From NCBI RefSeq assembly GCF_003605125.1, contig NZ_QPQT01000007.1, forward strand, positions 184,929 to 248,928: a DNA stretch of 64,000 bases, in the 5' to 3' direction. The DNA is from Shewanella algidipiscicola (GTDB taxonomy: Bacteria > Pseudomonadota > Gammaproteobacteria > Enterobacterales > Shewanellaceae). The translations under genes were made by a program, and so were the position numbers. The notes under the pieces were generated by a model. The model made no database searches. It was given only the letters and a program-made list of their open reading frames with translations, and was not told the origin of the DNA. Of this stretch, positions 32,205 through 41,158 are shown one piece after another. Numbering within the stretch: position 1 is the stretch's first letter; every line of letters starts with the position of its first letter.

Positions 32205-32534
32205 ATGTCAGTCAATATTACCCATAAAAAAGTAACACTCGATCAAGCAATCACACGCGGTAAAGAGTCCGTTACCGAGGTCACTTTACGCAAGCCTAAG
32301 GCTGGCGAATTGCGCGGATTATCGCTATCTGATCTGCTCAATCTTGACGTTAACGCTATCTCGACAGTGCTGCCTCGTATCAGTTCGCCAATGATCACCA
32401 AAGATGAAGTACTCAACATGGACCCTGCTGACTTAGTGCAGATTGGTGGAGAAATTAGTAATTTTTTGGTGCCGAAGAAGTTACAGATGGACAGTCAGAG
32501 CGAGAGCGACAGTCAAGCATCCCTGAGTGCATAG
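32205..32534 (+). CDS. E: Tail assembly chaperone E
   Basis: A 109-residue gpE-type tail assembly chaperone (TLRKPKAGELRGLSLSDLLNLDVNAISTVLPRIS). A slippery T-TTT-TTG at 32462-32468 lies in frame within codons 86-88, identical to the P2 heptamer. A -1 shift there opens a frame that runs without stop into E' (to 32674), giving a fusion of about 156 residues. Both products are needed around the tape measure in P2. Confidence 0.92.
   Translation: MSVNITHKKVTLDQAITRGKESVTEVTLRKPKAGELRGLSLSDLLNLDVNAISTVLPRISSPMITKDEVLNMDPADLVQIGGEISNFLVPKKLQMDSQSESDSQASLSA
32462..32468 (+). other. Programmed -1 frameshift site T-TTT-TTG
   Basis: The heptamer is in the zero-frame phase required for simultaneous slippage (AAT TTT TTG). 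After a -1 shift the reading continues GGT GCC GAA GAA and so on through the E' frame to the stop at 32672-32674. Same motif and place as in the E gene of P2. Confidence 0.88.
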
Positions 32535-32542
32535 ATGACACC

Positions 32543-32674
32543 ATGGCGGATATTGCCATTATCTTTCATTGGCCGCTATCCGAGATGGCGGCAATGGACA
32601 TCGATGAGCTTCTAGGCTGGCACGATAAAGCGCTGGATAGATGGGAAAGGATTAACAAGGTTTCGCATGACTAA
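32543..32674 (+). CDS. Frame of E' (C-terminal part of E+E')
   Basis: A 43-codon stretch counted from ATG 32543, in the -1 frame relative to E: MADIAIIFHWPLSEMAAMDI and so on, with the FHWPLSEMxxM motif of E' proteins. It is probably made only as the E+E' frameshift product, because the ATG lacks a good ribosome binding site. It overlaps the first eight bases of the tape measure gene. Confidence 0.85.
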   Translation: MADIAIIFHWPLSEMAAMDIDELLGWHDKALDRWERINKVSHD

Positions 32675-35477
32675 AAAATTAGAGATGCGCGTGTTATTGG
32701 CGGCAGTGGATAAGATCACTGGGCCATTAAAAAAGATGCGCCAAGCCAGCGGCATAACCGCCACTCAATTAAAAGAGACGCAAGACCGAGTTAAGTCTCT
32801 TAATAAACAGTCAGCTCAAATCGATGGCTATCGTAAGGTGAGCCGCAGCCTTGGTATTACCGCCAATGATTTGGCCAAGGCACAAAAGGAAGTGAAACGC
32901 CTAGCGCTTGAGATGCGGAGCAGTCAGGCGCCAGCTAAAGCGCTGGTTAAAGAGTATGAGCAAGCTAGGGCGGCAACGGTCAGGCTGAATACTCAGCATA
33001 AAAACTTAACCATTAGCCAGCACCGGCAGCGTGAAGCGCTCCGCTCTGCGGGGATTGATACCCGCAATCTTTCGCAGCACCAACGCACGTTGACTGCTGA
33101 TCTTTCTCAGGCTAACAAACAACTTGACCAACAAAAGCGCCGCCTACAACAGGTTTCGGCGCAACAGAAAAAGCTATCCGCAGCACAAGCCTCTTATCAC
33201 AAAACCAAAATACTTCAGGGCAACATGGCAGGTGCGGGCGCAACATCTGCAGCTTCAGGTGCAGCCGCGCTCTATGCTGGCTCGCAGGTGTTACAACCAG
33301 GTCTAGATTTTACCGCCGCACAATCCAAAGTTCAGGCATTAACTAGGCTAGATAAGAACGACCCGCAACTTATCGCGCTGCGCAAACAAGCGCGCGAACT
33401 TGGCGCCTCAACCAGCTTTACCGCGAACGATGTATCACAGGGGCAGTCATTCTTAGCTATGGCGGGCTTTGATGCTAAGTCAATTAAACAAGCCATGCCT
33501 GGCATGCTCAATTTAGCCAAGGCCAACGATACTGATCTCGGGGCGACAGCAGATATAGCCTCAAACATATTGTCCGGCTTTGGTTTAGGTGCAGATCAAA
33601 TGAATCATCTTGGGGATGTGCTTACCGCAACCACAACCCGCGCCAACGTTGACTTAACCATGCTGGGTGAAACGATGAAATACGTTGCACCTGCCGCGCG
33701 TGATTTAGGTGTGAGTGTAGAAGAAGCCGCCGCTATGTCAGGGTTACTCGGTAACATTGGTATTCAAGCGAGCCAAGGCGGCACGGTAATGCGCGCCATG
33801 CTCAACCGTTTGGCAGGGCAAACTGGCCCTGCCGCAGCAGCCATTGAGCAGTTAGGACTAAAGACCAAGGACAGTGCCGGCAATCTGCGTGCAATTCCCG
33901 ACATCTTGGCTGATGTGGTCAAGGCCACTAAGACGATGGGTAACGCTGACCGTGCCGCAATACTTAAAACCATCTTTGGCGAAGAAGCCGGCACAGGGGT
34001 CAGCGAGCTAATTAAGCAGCAGGGCGATGGCGCCATCACCTCATTTGCTAATGTATTGCGCAATTCAGCGGGTGAGAACGCGCGAGTGGCCAAGACCATG
34101 GCAGATAATGCCAAGGGTGATATCGATACCCTTAAATCTGCGTGGGAAGATGTCGGTATCGAAATATTCGAAGGTAACAACGGAGGTATTCGCAGTTTTA
34201 TCCAGCAAATCACCGGAGTTGTTAATGGCATCGGTAATTGGATGAGGGCGAATCCTGAGTTAACGGGCACGCTATTTAAAGCGGCTGCAGCTATGGCTAT
34301 TGTCGCGGCTGTCGGCGGTTCGATCACCATCATGCTTGCGGGCATCTTAGGCCCGATGGCCATGCTTAAATACAGCACATCGATACTTGGCATTAAGTCA
34401 TTGCCGCTGATGGGGGGCGCACTCACTAAGTTGGGTGGTGCATTTAAGTGGGTTATTGGTGGATTAAGGGCGTTATCTTTGGCGCTGGTGTCTACGCCAA
34501 TTGGTTGGGTGATCTTAGGTATTACTGCGTTAGTCGCTGCTGGGTATTTACTGGTTACTCACTGGGACACGGTTAAGGCGTGGATGGTTGGATTCTGGCA
34601 GACAATCACCTCATTGGTCGATAGCGGTATTATTGCTGTTACTAACCTATTTAATGGCTTACCAGAGCCCATTAAAGCTGTGCTTTCTGGCATATGGGAA
34701 ACCATGAAAGCCGTTTTTTCATGGTCGCCACTCGGGCTGATTGTGAACAATTTCAGCGAAGTCATCACGTTCTTTACTGGATTGCCAGCTAAATTTAACA
34801 GCCTGGGCGAGATGACGATGGACGGCTTGGTTAAGGGGATCACTGGCAAGCTGACCGAGGTAAAAGAAACCATCACCAATGTGGCCAGCAATGCAATTGG
34901 TTGGTTTAAAGATGTGCTCGGTATTGCTTCACCCAGTAAAGTGTTTGCGGTAATGGGCGATCAAACTATGCAAGGGCTAACAGTAGGCATTAGCCGAACT
35001 CAGCAGGAGCCGTTAGCCGAAGTAAATAAACTCAGCAAACAAATGGCAGGCACTGCTTTTGCGCTGGGCATCTCGCCACTTCCAGCCACCGCGATGCCAA
35101 ATTTGCAGGCAATCTCAGACCAAACCCGTACTATCAGAGACGAATACCAAGGCGCTGATTATTCGGTACCAGATGCAATTCGTTTGGTAAAAGAGGGCGA
35201 GCTACCCGCCAGAAAAGCTAAGGATGGCGATAGTGATACCGAATTAACATCTAAAACAACGACAGATAGGCTCAGCAGAGGCAGCGACACTGCGCTGCGT
35301 CAAACTCTATTGTCACAACCTACTCACATCGATGCAGGAATACACGCGCCTATTACCATCCATGCCACCGCCAATATGGATGCGCAGGATATAGCGCGAT
35401 TAGTCAGTATTGAACTAGATAAACGTGAACGTTCCCAACAAGCACGTTTACGCACCAGCTTGAAGGATCTCTATTAA
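32667..35477 (+). CDS. T: Tape measure protein T
   Basis: A 936-residue tail length protein. The N-terminal 190 residues are coiled coil; residues 210-480 hold the TMP core (ARELGASTSFTANDVSQGQSFLAMAGFD, GETMKYVAPAARDLGVSVEEAAAMSGLLG, TIFGEEAGTGVSELIK). Hydrophobic segments lie near residues 540-570 and 600-630, and a C-terminal region carries VLGIASPSKVFAVMGDQTMQGLTVGI. The sequence is full length and open. Confidence 0.95.
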   Translation: MTKKLEMRVLLAAVDKITGPLKKMRQASGITATQLKETQDRVKSLNKQSAQIDGYRKVSRSLGITANDLAKAQKEVKRLALEMRSSQAPAKALVKEYEQARAATVRLNTQHKNLTISQHRQREALRSAGIDTRNLSQHQRTLTADLSQANKQLDQQKRRLQQVSAQQKKLSAAQASYHKTKILQGNMAGAGATSAASGAAALYAGSQVLQPGLDFTAAQSKVQALTRLDKNDPQLIALRKQARELGASTSFTANDVSQGQSFLAMAGFDAKSIKQAMPGMLNLAKANDTDLGATADIASNILSGFGLGADQMNHLGDVLTATTTRANVDLTMLGETMKYVAPAARDLGVSVEEAAAMSGLLGNIGIQASQGGTVMRAMLNRLAGQTGPAAAAIEQLGLKTKDSAGNLRAIPDILADVVKATKTMGNADRAAILKTIFGEEAGTGVSELIKQQGDGAITSFANVLRNSAGENARVAKTMADNAKGDIDTLKSAWEDVGIEIFEGNNGGIRSFIQQITGVVNGIGNWMRANPELTGTLFKAAAAMAIVAAVGGSITIMLAGILGPMAMLKYSTSILGIKSLPLMGGALTKLGGAFKWVIGGLRALSLALVSTPIGWVILGITALVAAGYLLVTHWDTVKAWMVGFWQTITSLVDSGIIAVTNLFNGLPEPIKAVLSGIWETMKAVFSWSPLGLIVNNFSEVITFFTGLPAKFNSLGEMTMDGLVKGITGKLTEVKETITNVASNAIGWFKDVLGIASPSKVFAVMGDQTMQGLTVGISRTQQEPLAEVNKLSKQMAGTAFALGISPLPATAMPNLQAISDQTRTIRDEYQGADYSVPDAIRLVKEGELPARKAKDGDSDTELTSKTTTDRLSRGSDTALRQTLLSQPTHIDAGIHAPITIHATANMDAQDIARLVSIELDKRERSQQARLRTSLKDLY

Positions 35478-35478
35478 T

Positions 35479-35931
35479 ATGAGCATGATGACACTCGGTT
35501 TTTTTGTATTTAGCCGGCTAACTGTGCCATACCAAACATCACAGCATGACATGGTATGGCGTCACCCTACCAATAGCCGCGTTGGCGCTAGACCATCGGC
35601 ACAGTTCTTGGGGGTTGGGGACGAAACGTTAACGCTTGCAGGTGTGTTATTGCCGGAGATAACAGGTAGTGAGCAGAGCCTTGAAACATTACAAAAAATG
35701 GCGGATACAGGTAAAGCCTATCCCTTAATTGAAGGGCGCGGCACTGTTACAGGCTTTTTTGTGATCGAAAAAATCAGCAAAGGTCGTAGTGAATTTTTTA
35801 ATGATGGTGCAGCCAGGCGAATTGAGTTTACTGTCGAACTTAAGCGTGTAGATGAAAAAAATACCAACTTAATAGCGAATGAAAAACTCATTGGTATCGG
35901 AGCAAGTAAGCTTGCAAGAGGCCTAGTATGA
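35479..35931 (+). CDS. U: Tail protein U
   Basis: A 150-residue gpU-type tail terminator or tail assembly protein. Features: MMTLGFFVFSRLTVPYQTSQ, GARPSAQFLGVGDETLTLAGVLLPEITGS and GFFVIEKISKGRSEFFNDGAARRIEFTVELKR. It starts one base after T and overlaps D by four bases. Confidence 0.95.
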   Translation: MSMMTLGFFVFSRLTVPYQTSQHDMVWRHPTNSRVGARPSAQFLGVGDETLTLAGVLLPEITGSEQSLETLQKMADTGKAYPLIEGRGTVTGFFVIEKISKGRSEFFNDGAARRIEFTVELKRVDEKNTNLIANEKLIGIGASKLARGLV

Positions 35932-37031
35932 CGGCGGTACTTAAACAACTCACATCAAGTGACCAACCAACACCAGACTATCAAATATTGGTCAATGGCA
36001 AAGACATCAGTCCCAAAGTGAAAGCGAGGCTTATGTCGCTGCGTCTCATCGATAATCGCGGTTTTGAGGCCGACAGTATTGAAGTGCAGCTCGATGATTC
36101 AGACAGTGAGCTGGCGATGCCACCAAAGGGCGCAACCATGCAAGTACGTATTGGCTGGAAGGGTAGTACATTGGTAGATAAAGGCTCCTACACCATTGAC
36201 GAACTGGAGCACAGCGGTCCGCCAGATGTCCTAACTATTCGCGGAAAATCAGCAGACATGAGAGGTACACTGCAGCAAAATCGCGAGCAAAGCTTTCACC
36301 AACAAAGCGTGAAAAGCATTATCGATATCATCGCAGCAAGACATCAGCTTAAGAGTAAACTCAGCGAAAACTTATTTACAGAGATTATCGATCACATAGA
36401 CCAAGCCAACGAATCCGATGCCAACTTTTTAAGCCGCCTAGCCGAGCAGTTTGATGCAATTGCAACGGTAAAGAACGGCAACCTGTTATTTTTACAAGCA
36501 GGCTTAGCCCACACCGCCAGCGGATTAGCGCTAGATAGTGTAAACATAACTCGACAATCTGGCGACAGCCATCAATTTGGCGTAGCCGATCGCGATGCTT
36601 ACTCAGGCGTTGTGGCCTATTGGCAAAACGATAAAAGCGCCAAGCGACAAACCGTTAAAGCTAAAAAGCCAACCGAAGCGAAACCGAGTGATGTAAAAGT
36701 CATTGTGGGGGAAAAGGAGATCATGGTTGGCAGTAACGATAACGTCAAAACCTTGCGGCATATCTACGCCAACAAGCAGAACGCCGAGCGCGCAGCGCGT
36801 GCCATGTGGGACAAGCTACAACGCGGCGTGGCTACTTTCTCCATCACCTTAGCTATGGGCAGGCCTGAGTTATTCCCGGAGCTGCCGGTTAGCGTCAGTG
36901 GTTTTAAACCGCAAATCGACAACAGCGCCTGGCTACTCACCCGTGTCGAGCACAACATCACCGACACGGGTTACACCACAGGGATAGAACTAGAAGTTAA
37001 GAATAGTGAAGTGGCCGAGGTGGAATCATAA
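35928..37031 (+). CDS. D: Late control / tail protein D
   Basis: A 367-residue gpD-family tail hub protein (related to T4 gp27). Features: PDYQILVNGKDISPKVKARLMSLRLIDNRGFEADSIEVQLDD at the N-terminus, ESDANFLSRLAEQFDAIATVKNGNLLF in the middle and WLLTRVEHNITDTGYTTGIELE at the end. Last gene of the late tail operon. Confidence 0.95.
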   Translation: MTAVLKQLTSSDQPTPDYQILVNGKDISPKVKARLMSLRLIDNRGFEADSIEVQLDDSDSELAMPPKGATMQVRIGWKGSTLVDKGSYTIDELEHSGPPDVLTIRGKSADMRGTLQQNREQSFHQQSVKSIIDIIAARHQLKSKLSENLFTEIIDHIDQANESDANFLSRLAEQFDAIATVKNGNLLFLQAGLAHTASGLALDSVNITRQSGDSHQFGVADRDAYSGVVAYWQNDKSAKRQTVKAKKPTEAKPSDVKVIVGEKEIMVGSNDNVKTLRHIYANKQNAERAARAMWDKLQRGVATFSITLAMGRPELFPELPVSVSGFKPQIDNSAWLLTRVEHNITDTGYTTGIELEVKNSEVAEVES

Positions 37032-37105
37032 AATTTGGAATAGTGCCAACGCTAGACATGAACATCTTCTCAGCGATAATCACTATCCCAAATTTTATTT
37101 ATTAA

Positions 37106-37411
37106 CTAAATGGGGAATTCTTGTTCAGACATTTCTGGATATAAATTTTGTAGTCGAGCTCGTTCTATAGCGATTAACTGTACTTGTTCAAAATCTCGTT
37201 CGTGGTAAAAAACATGCTCATAACGAGGGCTTATTTCCGTATGCATTAAGTGCCCATAACCACGTTCTTCCAACATCTGATATAACTTTTTCGCTGTAGG
37301 CCTAGGGATTGTACTGTTCCAATATCTACCATTAGATTCAAGTGCTTCTATAGCGGTATCTAAGTAAACTCTTTTTACTGTATTTTCTAGTTCGACGTCT
37401 TCATTTCTCAT
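37106..37411 (-). CDS. Accessory protein of unknown function between D and ogr
   Basis: A 101-residue protein reading against the tail operon. It is charged and mostly helical with RYWNSTIPRPTAKKLYQMLEERGYGHLMHTEISPRYEHVFYHERDFEQVQLIAIERARLQNLYP. Start at 37411 with AGGAC upstream. No family is recognised. Opposite orientation and location in a gap point to an independently expressed accessory gene. Confidence 0.6.
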   Translation of the reverse strand: MRNEDVELENTVKRVYLDTAIEALESNGRYWNSTIPRPTAKKLYQMLEERGYGHLMHTEISPRYEHVFYHERDFEQVQLIAIERARLQNLYPEMSEQEFPI

Positions 37412-37573
37412 AATGTAGTCCTATGGAATATTTTTGAATTTAAGCGAAACAATATCAGTTATGGAAGATAAAAATCTAAAAATAGATGCAATGTCTTGTG
37501 TATATAACCATATGCTCACCATTTAGAATGGTTGCACGCAGTGACTATCTGCAATACGGATAAGGAGACAACC

Positions 37574-37621
37574 ATGACCTCACATAAACCAAGTCAAATC
37601 ACTTACAGAGGGATTGCGTAA
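37574..37621 (+). CDS. Possible 15-residue leader ORF coupled to ogr
   Basis: ATG 37574 follows AAGGAGACAACC, the best ribosome binding site in this region, and encodes MTSHKPSQITYRGIA. Its stop overlaps the ogr start (TAATGG). ogr itself has no separate Shine-Dalgarno sequence, so its translation may depend on this short ORF. Confidence 0.45.
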   Translation: MTSHKPSQITYRGIA

Positions 37622-37887
37622 TGGGTTGCGGTGCAGGCATGACCTGCCCACATTGTGACAGCCGCGCATTACAACGTCGAACTCGTGCTATCACACCGCT
37701 CACCCGTGAGAAAACCTATCGCTGCAATAACGACGAATGCGGTCACATATTTGTTAGTATTGAAGAAATCCAGCGCACTGTAGTAGCTCCGCGCATTCGT
37801 CGCGAAGGGATAAATCTGCAAATGAGTAGAATATCCAAGCCACAAGTCGAGCCAAGCCGCACAGAAGCTAGTTCCGCTCAGCGATAA
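37621..37887 (+). CDS. ogr: Ogr/Delta-type late transcription activator
   Basis: An 88-residue zinc-finger activator of the P2 Ogr family. The zinc site is CPHC (residues 9-12) with CNNDEC (35-40), followed by HIFVSIEEIQRTV. It recruits RNA polymerase to late promoters for P-Q, O-L, V and FI operons. It lies after D as in P2 and ends at a bidirectional terminator shared with the integrase. Confidence 0.93.
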   Translation: MGCGAGMTCPHCDSRALQRRTRAITPLTREKTYRCNNDECGHIFVSIEEIQRTVVAPRIRREGINLQMSRISKPQVEPSRTEASSAQR

Positions 37888-37905
37888 TCAATAGTAAAAC
37901 CAAAA

Positions 37906-37935
37906 CAAAAAGCCCACATCAAAGTGGGCTTTTTG
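37906..37935. terminator. Bidirectional terminator between ogr and integrase
   Basis: AAAAAGCCCAC and GTGGGCTTTTTG form a stem with a short loop, with A-run and T-run on the two sides, between convergent ogr and int genes. Confidence 0.9.
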
Positions 37936-39009
37936 TTATTCCTTAAACTTGTCATGCAACTTATGCGGAAACAGTTGAGTGTATACTTGCCATAGGATGT
38001 TTAAGTTTCTATGGCCTGTGACTTGAGCAACTTCTTCGATAGAGTAACCTTTTTCAAATAATCGGCTAGCACCTTCTCGACGCAAGTCATGATATCGCAG
38101 ATCTTCAATGCCCAATTCGTTACGAACTCGCTGAAAACCTGCAGTTACAGATCTCGGGTTGTAGGGGAAAATCAAGTCATCATTTTTAGGTTGGTTTTTT
38201 GCGATATCAAATGATCCTGCGAGCAAAGGCACGATCATGTGATTGCCCTCTTTTTTTCTTGGGTCTTTTCTATCTCGGACTAAAACAGTTTTATGATCTT
38301 CGTTTAAGTCTTCCCAGCGTAATTTGCAAACCTCACCGATCCGCATGCAGGTTAAAATACTAAAGTCCAAAATATCGAGATAAGGTATCCTGGTTTTTCC
38401 ATTGGGCCTAAAGTCCATCCTTGTTTGAAGACCACCTCTTAATTTCTCAAGTTCATTCTCTGTTGGTCGTCGTGTTCGTTTCTGGCTTTTTCCTACTAAG
38501 TTCATTTCAATAAGAACGGGCACAGCATCTTCGAAAATTTGGTGGTTGGCAGAAATATCCCAAACGGGCAGAGCCTTTTTCATAACGCTACGAAGATAGG
38601 CAATATCATGGTAGATAGTTGAAGGGCCTGCACCCGCTGCGCGTCGATTTTTACAATGTTCAATCAGATCACTGGTTTTGAGGGCGTCACTTTTTACCTT
38701 ACTGATATCACAGTCCATAAGCATTTTAATGACATAGCGTTTAGTTCGGCCTGTCTTGCCCCATAAGTCGTGATCTTCAAAGTACAAATTTAACAGGGCC
38801 CCAAGGGACACCACTTTATGTTTGTTGAGTGCCCCATGATGTTCAATGGCATCACAACGAGTTTTACCCCAAGTGCGAGCAACTTCTTTTTTACTGAATG
38901 TTTTCGACTCACGATGTATAATTTCGCCGGATTCTTTGACGCGCACAGTACACCGGTAACTAAACTCGCCGCTTGCCTTTGCTCGTTTCTCTATTGTAAA
39001 AGATGCCAT
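37936..39009 (-). CDS. int: Tyrosine-type site-specific integrase
   Basis: A 357-residue phage integrase. An N-terminal arm-binding domain (residues 1-60) and a SAM-like core-binding domain (70-165) precede the catalytic domain with Arg223 (CMRIGEVCKLRW), His307 and Arg310 (YHDLRREGAS), His333 (TGHRNL) and the nucleophile Tyr343 (QVYTQLF). Its start lies about 180 bases from the dusA core site, consistent with dusA targeting. It converges on ogr. The gene contains one copy of the GGGACACC motif. Confidence 0.95.
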   Translation of the reverse strand: MASFTIEKRAKASGEFSYRCTVRVKESGEIIHRESKTFSKKEVARTWGKTRCDAIEHHGALNKHKVVSLGALLNLYFEDHDLWGKTGRTKRYVIKMLMDCDISKVKSDALKTSDLIEHCKNRRAAGAGPSTIYHDIAYLRSVMKKALPVWDISANHQIFEDAVPVLIEMNLVGKSQKRTRRPTENELEKLRGGLQTRMDFRPNGKTRIPYLDILDFSILTCMRIGEVCKLRWEDLNEDHKTVLVRDRKDPRKKEGNHMIVPLLAGSFDIAKNQPKNDDLIFPYNPRSVTAGFQRVRNELGIEDLRYHDLRREGASRLFEKGYSIEEVAQVTGHRNLNILWQVYTQLFPHKLHDKFKE

Positions 39010-39152
39010 AATCAGTGAATTTCGCTAAATCGTCCTACCCCATTGTGGGGCCTATATGGGACACCATACAACGAAATTCAACGAAATTACAGACAATTCA
39101 GAGCAACTCGGAACAAATGATTGTATCAAATAAATCAGGCTGTAAGCCAGTA

Positions 39153-40130
39153 ATGTCAATGAAACCGCTAAATAGAACCTTCTCCATTGCACCCATGCTT
39201 GATTGGACTGATAGGCATTACCGCTACTTTGCTCGCATCATGTCTGCTCAAGCTTTGCTGTATACCGAGATGGTGACGACAGGAGCGATTATCCATGGCA
39301 AGGGTGATTATTTAGCGTATAACGAAGAGGAGCACCCGCTTGCGCTGCAACTTGGTGGGTCGAATGCGTCTGACTTAGCCACCTGTGCCAAACTGGCTGA
39401 GCAGCGTGGTTATGATGAGATTAATCTCAATGTCGGTTGCCCGTCAGATAGAGTACAAAATGGCCGTTTTGGTGCCTGCCTTATGGCCGAACCTAAGTTG
39501 GTGGCCGAATGTGTCGATGCGATGCGCAGTGTAGTAGATATCCCCGTTACGGTTAAAACCCGTATCGGTATCGATGAGTTAGACAGTTATGAGTTTTTGA
39601 CTGAGTTTATCGACACCGTTAGCGCCGCAGGCTGTGATACTTTTATCATTCATGCTCGAAAAGCTTGGCTGCAAGGCTTGAGTCCCAAAGAAAACCGTGA
39701 GATCCCTGAGCTAGATTATCAACGTGTGTATCGTTTAAAGCGCGATTATTCCGCGCTGAATATCTCCATTAATGGTGGCGTTAAAACCTTAGATGAATGT
39801 GCTGAGCATCTTAAACACTTAGACGGTGTAATGGTGGGGCGTGAAGCCTATCAAAACCCTTATATTCTGGCCGAAGTTGATCAACGCTTATGTGGTAGCG
39901 ATAAGCCTGTGTTGAGCCGAGATGCCGTGCTAGAAAAGATGCTCCCCTATATCGAAAAACACTTACAAGCGGGAGGGCGCTTAAACCATATCACTCGGCA
40001 TATTACTGGGCTATATCAAGGTGAAGTGGGCTCTCGCGCGTGGCGTCGTTATGTGAGTGAAAATGCCCATAAGCCTGGCGCGGGCATCGAAGTGATCCAT
40101 CAGGCCAGAGCCAGCATGGAGGCTGTGTAA
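39153..40130 (+). CDS. dusA: tRNA-dihydrouridine(20/20a) synthase DusA
   Basis: A flavoprotein that reduces uridine 20/20a in the tRNA D-loop. The start [24 protein letters not shown] at 39153 is chosen because family similarity begins there; the frame is open to 39015 and ATG 39117 is another option. Catalytic Cys96 is in [12 protein letters not shown]. The first 15 or so codons and the upstream region come from the prophage, so expression now depends on phage-supplied signals, and the region directly before the ATG has only a weak ribosome binding site. The old start survives at 1322. Confidence 0.95.
   Translation: MSMKPLNRTFSIAPMLDWTDRHYRYFARIMSAQALLYTEMVTTGAIIHGKGDYLAYNEEEHPLALQLGGSNASDLATCAKLAEQRGYDEINLNVGCPSDRVQNGRFGACLMAEPKLVAECVDAMRSVVDIPVTVKTRIGIDELDSYEFLTEFIDTVSAAGCDTFIIHARKAWLQGLSPKENREIPELDYQRVYRLKRDYSALNISINGGVKTLDECAEHLKHLDGVMVGREAYQNPYILAEVDQRLCGSDKPVLSRDAVLEKMLPYIEKHLQAGGRLNHITRHITGLYQGEVGSRAWRRYVSENAHKPGAGIEVIHQARASMEAV
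39185..39208 (+). repeat. attR core inside restored dusA
   Basis: Matches attL (1366-1389) at 22 of 24 bases. Sequence to its left is phage-derived and sequence to its right is the host dusA body. Between int and the core lie GTGGGGCC (39045-39052), GGGACACC (39058-39065) and two direct AACGAAATT copies near 39070-39088, which may be integrase arm sites. Confidence 0.75.
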
Positions 40131-40200
40131 ATTAGTACTCCCAATGTTATTGGATAACATCAAGGTTTAATCCATTTTCACCCTGTTATGCCCAGCGTAA

Positions 40201-40226
40201 GCCTTCACCTTGGTGAAGGCTTTTCT
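40201..40226 (+). terminator. Terminator after dusA
   Basis: GCCTTCACC and GGTGAAGGC pair across two bases and are followed by TTTTCT, 71 bases after the dusA stop. Confidence 0.85.
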
Positions 40227-40453
40227 ATGGTGTGGGCGCCGATCAGGGTGTTCAGCATAGAGAGTAGTAAAAATGACTACTGCCTAGTGAAACTCGCTAA
40301 CTCCTTTCATTTCGCTTAATCCTTGTTTGTTATTTTGGATAATTCTATCTTCAATCTTTTGCATTTAATTCAAACGCTTAGCTTGTTGTTACTGAGTTGG
40401 CACGCCACTTGTATTGTCTTAATTATCACCATTAAATAGCAAAGGATAAGACC
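40227..40453 (+). promoter_or_regulatory. Sigma-54-like promoter upstream of the PspC cluster
   Basis: TTGGCACG at 40397-40404 and TTGTA at 40409-40413 are separated by four bases, matching the -24/-12 layout TTGGCACG-N4-TTGCA except for one base in the -12 box. Start codon of the first gene is 41 bases further. E. coli psp genes are sigma-54 dependent, which supports the reading. The AT-rich stretch before it (40320-40390) could hold activator sites. Confidence 0.5.
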
Positions 40454-40744
40454 ATGAACAAGTTCACTAGAATGTCATTAGTCGCTGCCACATTTATCGG
40501 GATCAGTTTTTCTGCAACCGCAGAGGATTTTATACCAAATGACATTAGCGCCACTTTGGAGCGTCAGTTAGCGGCGCAAATGCAAGATGCAATAACTCTA
40601 GTAAAACAAGAGCTAACTTTGTCACTGCAGGCGCAGTTGTCGGAGTCACTGTTCGATAGCGGTTTTGAGTCATCAAACCCGATTGAAGAGCCTGCAACGT
40701 CAGATCAACATGCAGTGATAGCCAGTGTGAGCCAAAAGGACTGA
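40454..40744 (+). CDS. Small exported protein of unknown function
   Basis: A 96-residue protein with a signal peptide (MNKFTRMSLVAATFIGISFSATA, cleavage near residue 23) and a mature helical part (LERQLAAQMQDAITLVKQELTLSLQAQL). AAGGAT precedes the start. No family is recognised. It heads a run of four small genes that includes a PspC-domain protein, so a role in envelope stress is plausible. Confidence 0.65.
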   Translation: MNKFTRMSLVAATFIGISFSATAEDFIPNDISATLERQLAAQMQDAITLVKQELTLSLQAQLSESLFDSGFESSNPIEEPATSDQHAVIASVSQKD

Positions 40745-40748
40745 GCAG

Positions 40749-40850
40749 ATGTATTTTTGGGAGCTGGCATTGATTTTATTGTTACCTGTCTTGGGTTTTG
40801 TGATTTGTGCGGCACTGGTATGCACAGTAAGAAGCCTGACGGGAAGTTAA
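40749..40850 (+). CDS. 33-residue single-span membrane peptide
   Basis: ATG 40749 is four bases after the previous stop. The peptide is one membrane helix (WELALILLLPVLGFVICAALV) with a short basic tail (RSLTGS). Its position between the exported protein and PspC suggests a PspB- or PspG-like small partner, but the sequence is too short to assign. Confidence 0.5.
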   Translation: MYFWELALILLLPVLGFVICAALVCTVRSLTGS

Positions 40851-40878
40851 CTGCTCAATACCTTAATAGGAGTCACCG

Positions 40879-41085
40879 ATGAAGATTGATGATCTAACTG
40901 ACACCCTGAAGCGGCCTAGTAGCTTGATTTGTGGGGTCGCCGCAACCATGGCCGATAAATTTGCTTGGTCGTGCCTGTGGACTCGGGTGGTGTGGACGGT
41001 GGCAGTAGTAATGAATCCGGCCATGTTCTTAGTGATTTATTTTGCGCTGGCATTGGTATTGCCTAGACGAAAATCGCCTTATTAA
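40879..41085 (+). CDS. PspC-domain membrane protein
   Basis: A 68-residue protein consisting of one PspC domain: KRPSSLICGVAATMADKFAWSCLWTRVVW followed by a membrane helix (AVVMNPAMFLVIYFALALVLP) and a basic end. PspC proteins sense or respond to inner-membrane stress. AGGAG lies 9 bases before the start. The family is clear; the partner proteins here are not. Confidence 0.8.
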   Translation: MKIDDLTDTLKRPSSLICGVAATMADKFAWSCLWTRVVWTVAVVMNPAMFLVIYFALALVLPRRKSPY

Positions 41086-41158
41086 CCACATAGGCCGTGA
41101 TTGATAGGTCATAGCAAGTGTTAAAGCAGATGATAATGATATTTATTGAGAGGATACT

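Larger units (their letters stand above)
1366..39208. mobile_element. P2/HP1-type prophage integrated in the 5' end of dusA
   Basis: A complete-looking temperate myophage of about 37.8 kb. It has repressor and Cro-like genes, a gpA-type rolling-circle replication gene, cos-like region, head genes Q-P-O-N-M-L, lysis genes, tail genes X, R, S, V, W, J, I, fibres, FI, FII, E/E', T, U, D, late activator ogr and a tyrosine integrase. Gene order follows P2-like phages. Imperfect 24-bp repeats derived from dusA bound it. All recognised structural genes are open, so it may be inducible. Several accessory genes are inserted, including integron-type cassettes. Confidence 0.93.

Noticed and set aside
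33764..34426. 220-codon ORF on the minus strand
   Set aside because: Antisense to the tape measure gene; Ala/Pro/Ser-rich shadow without a ribosome binding site.
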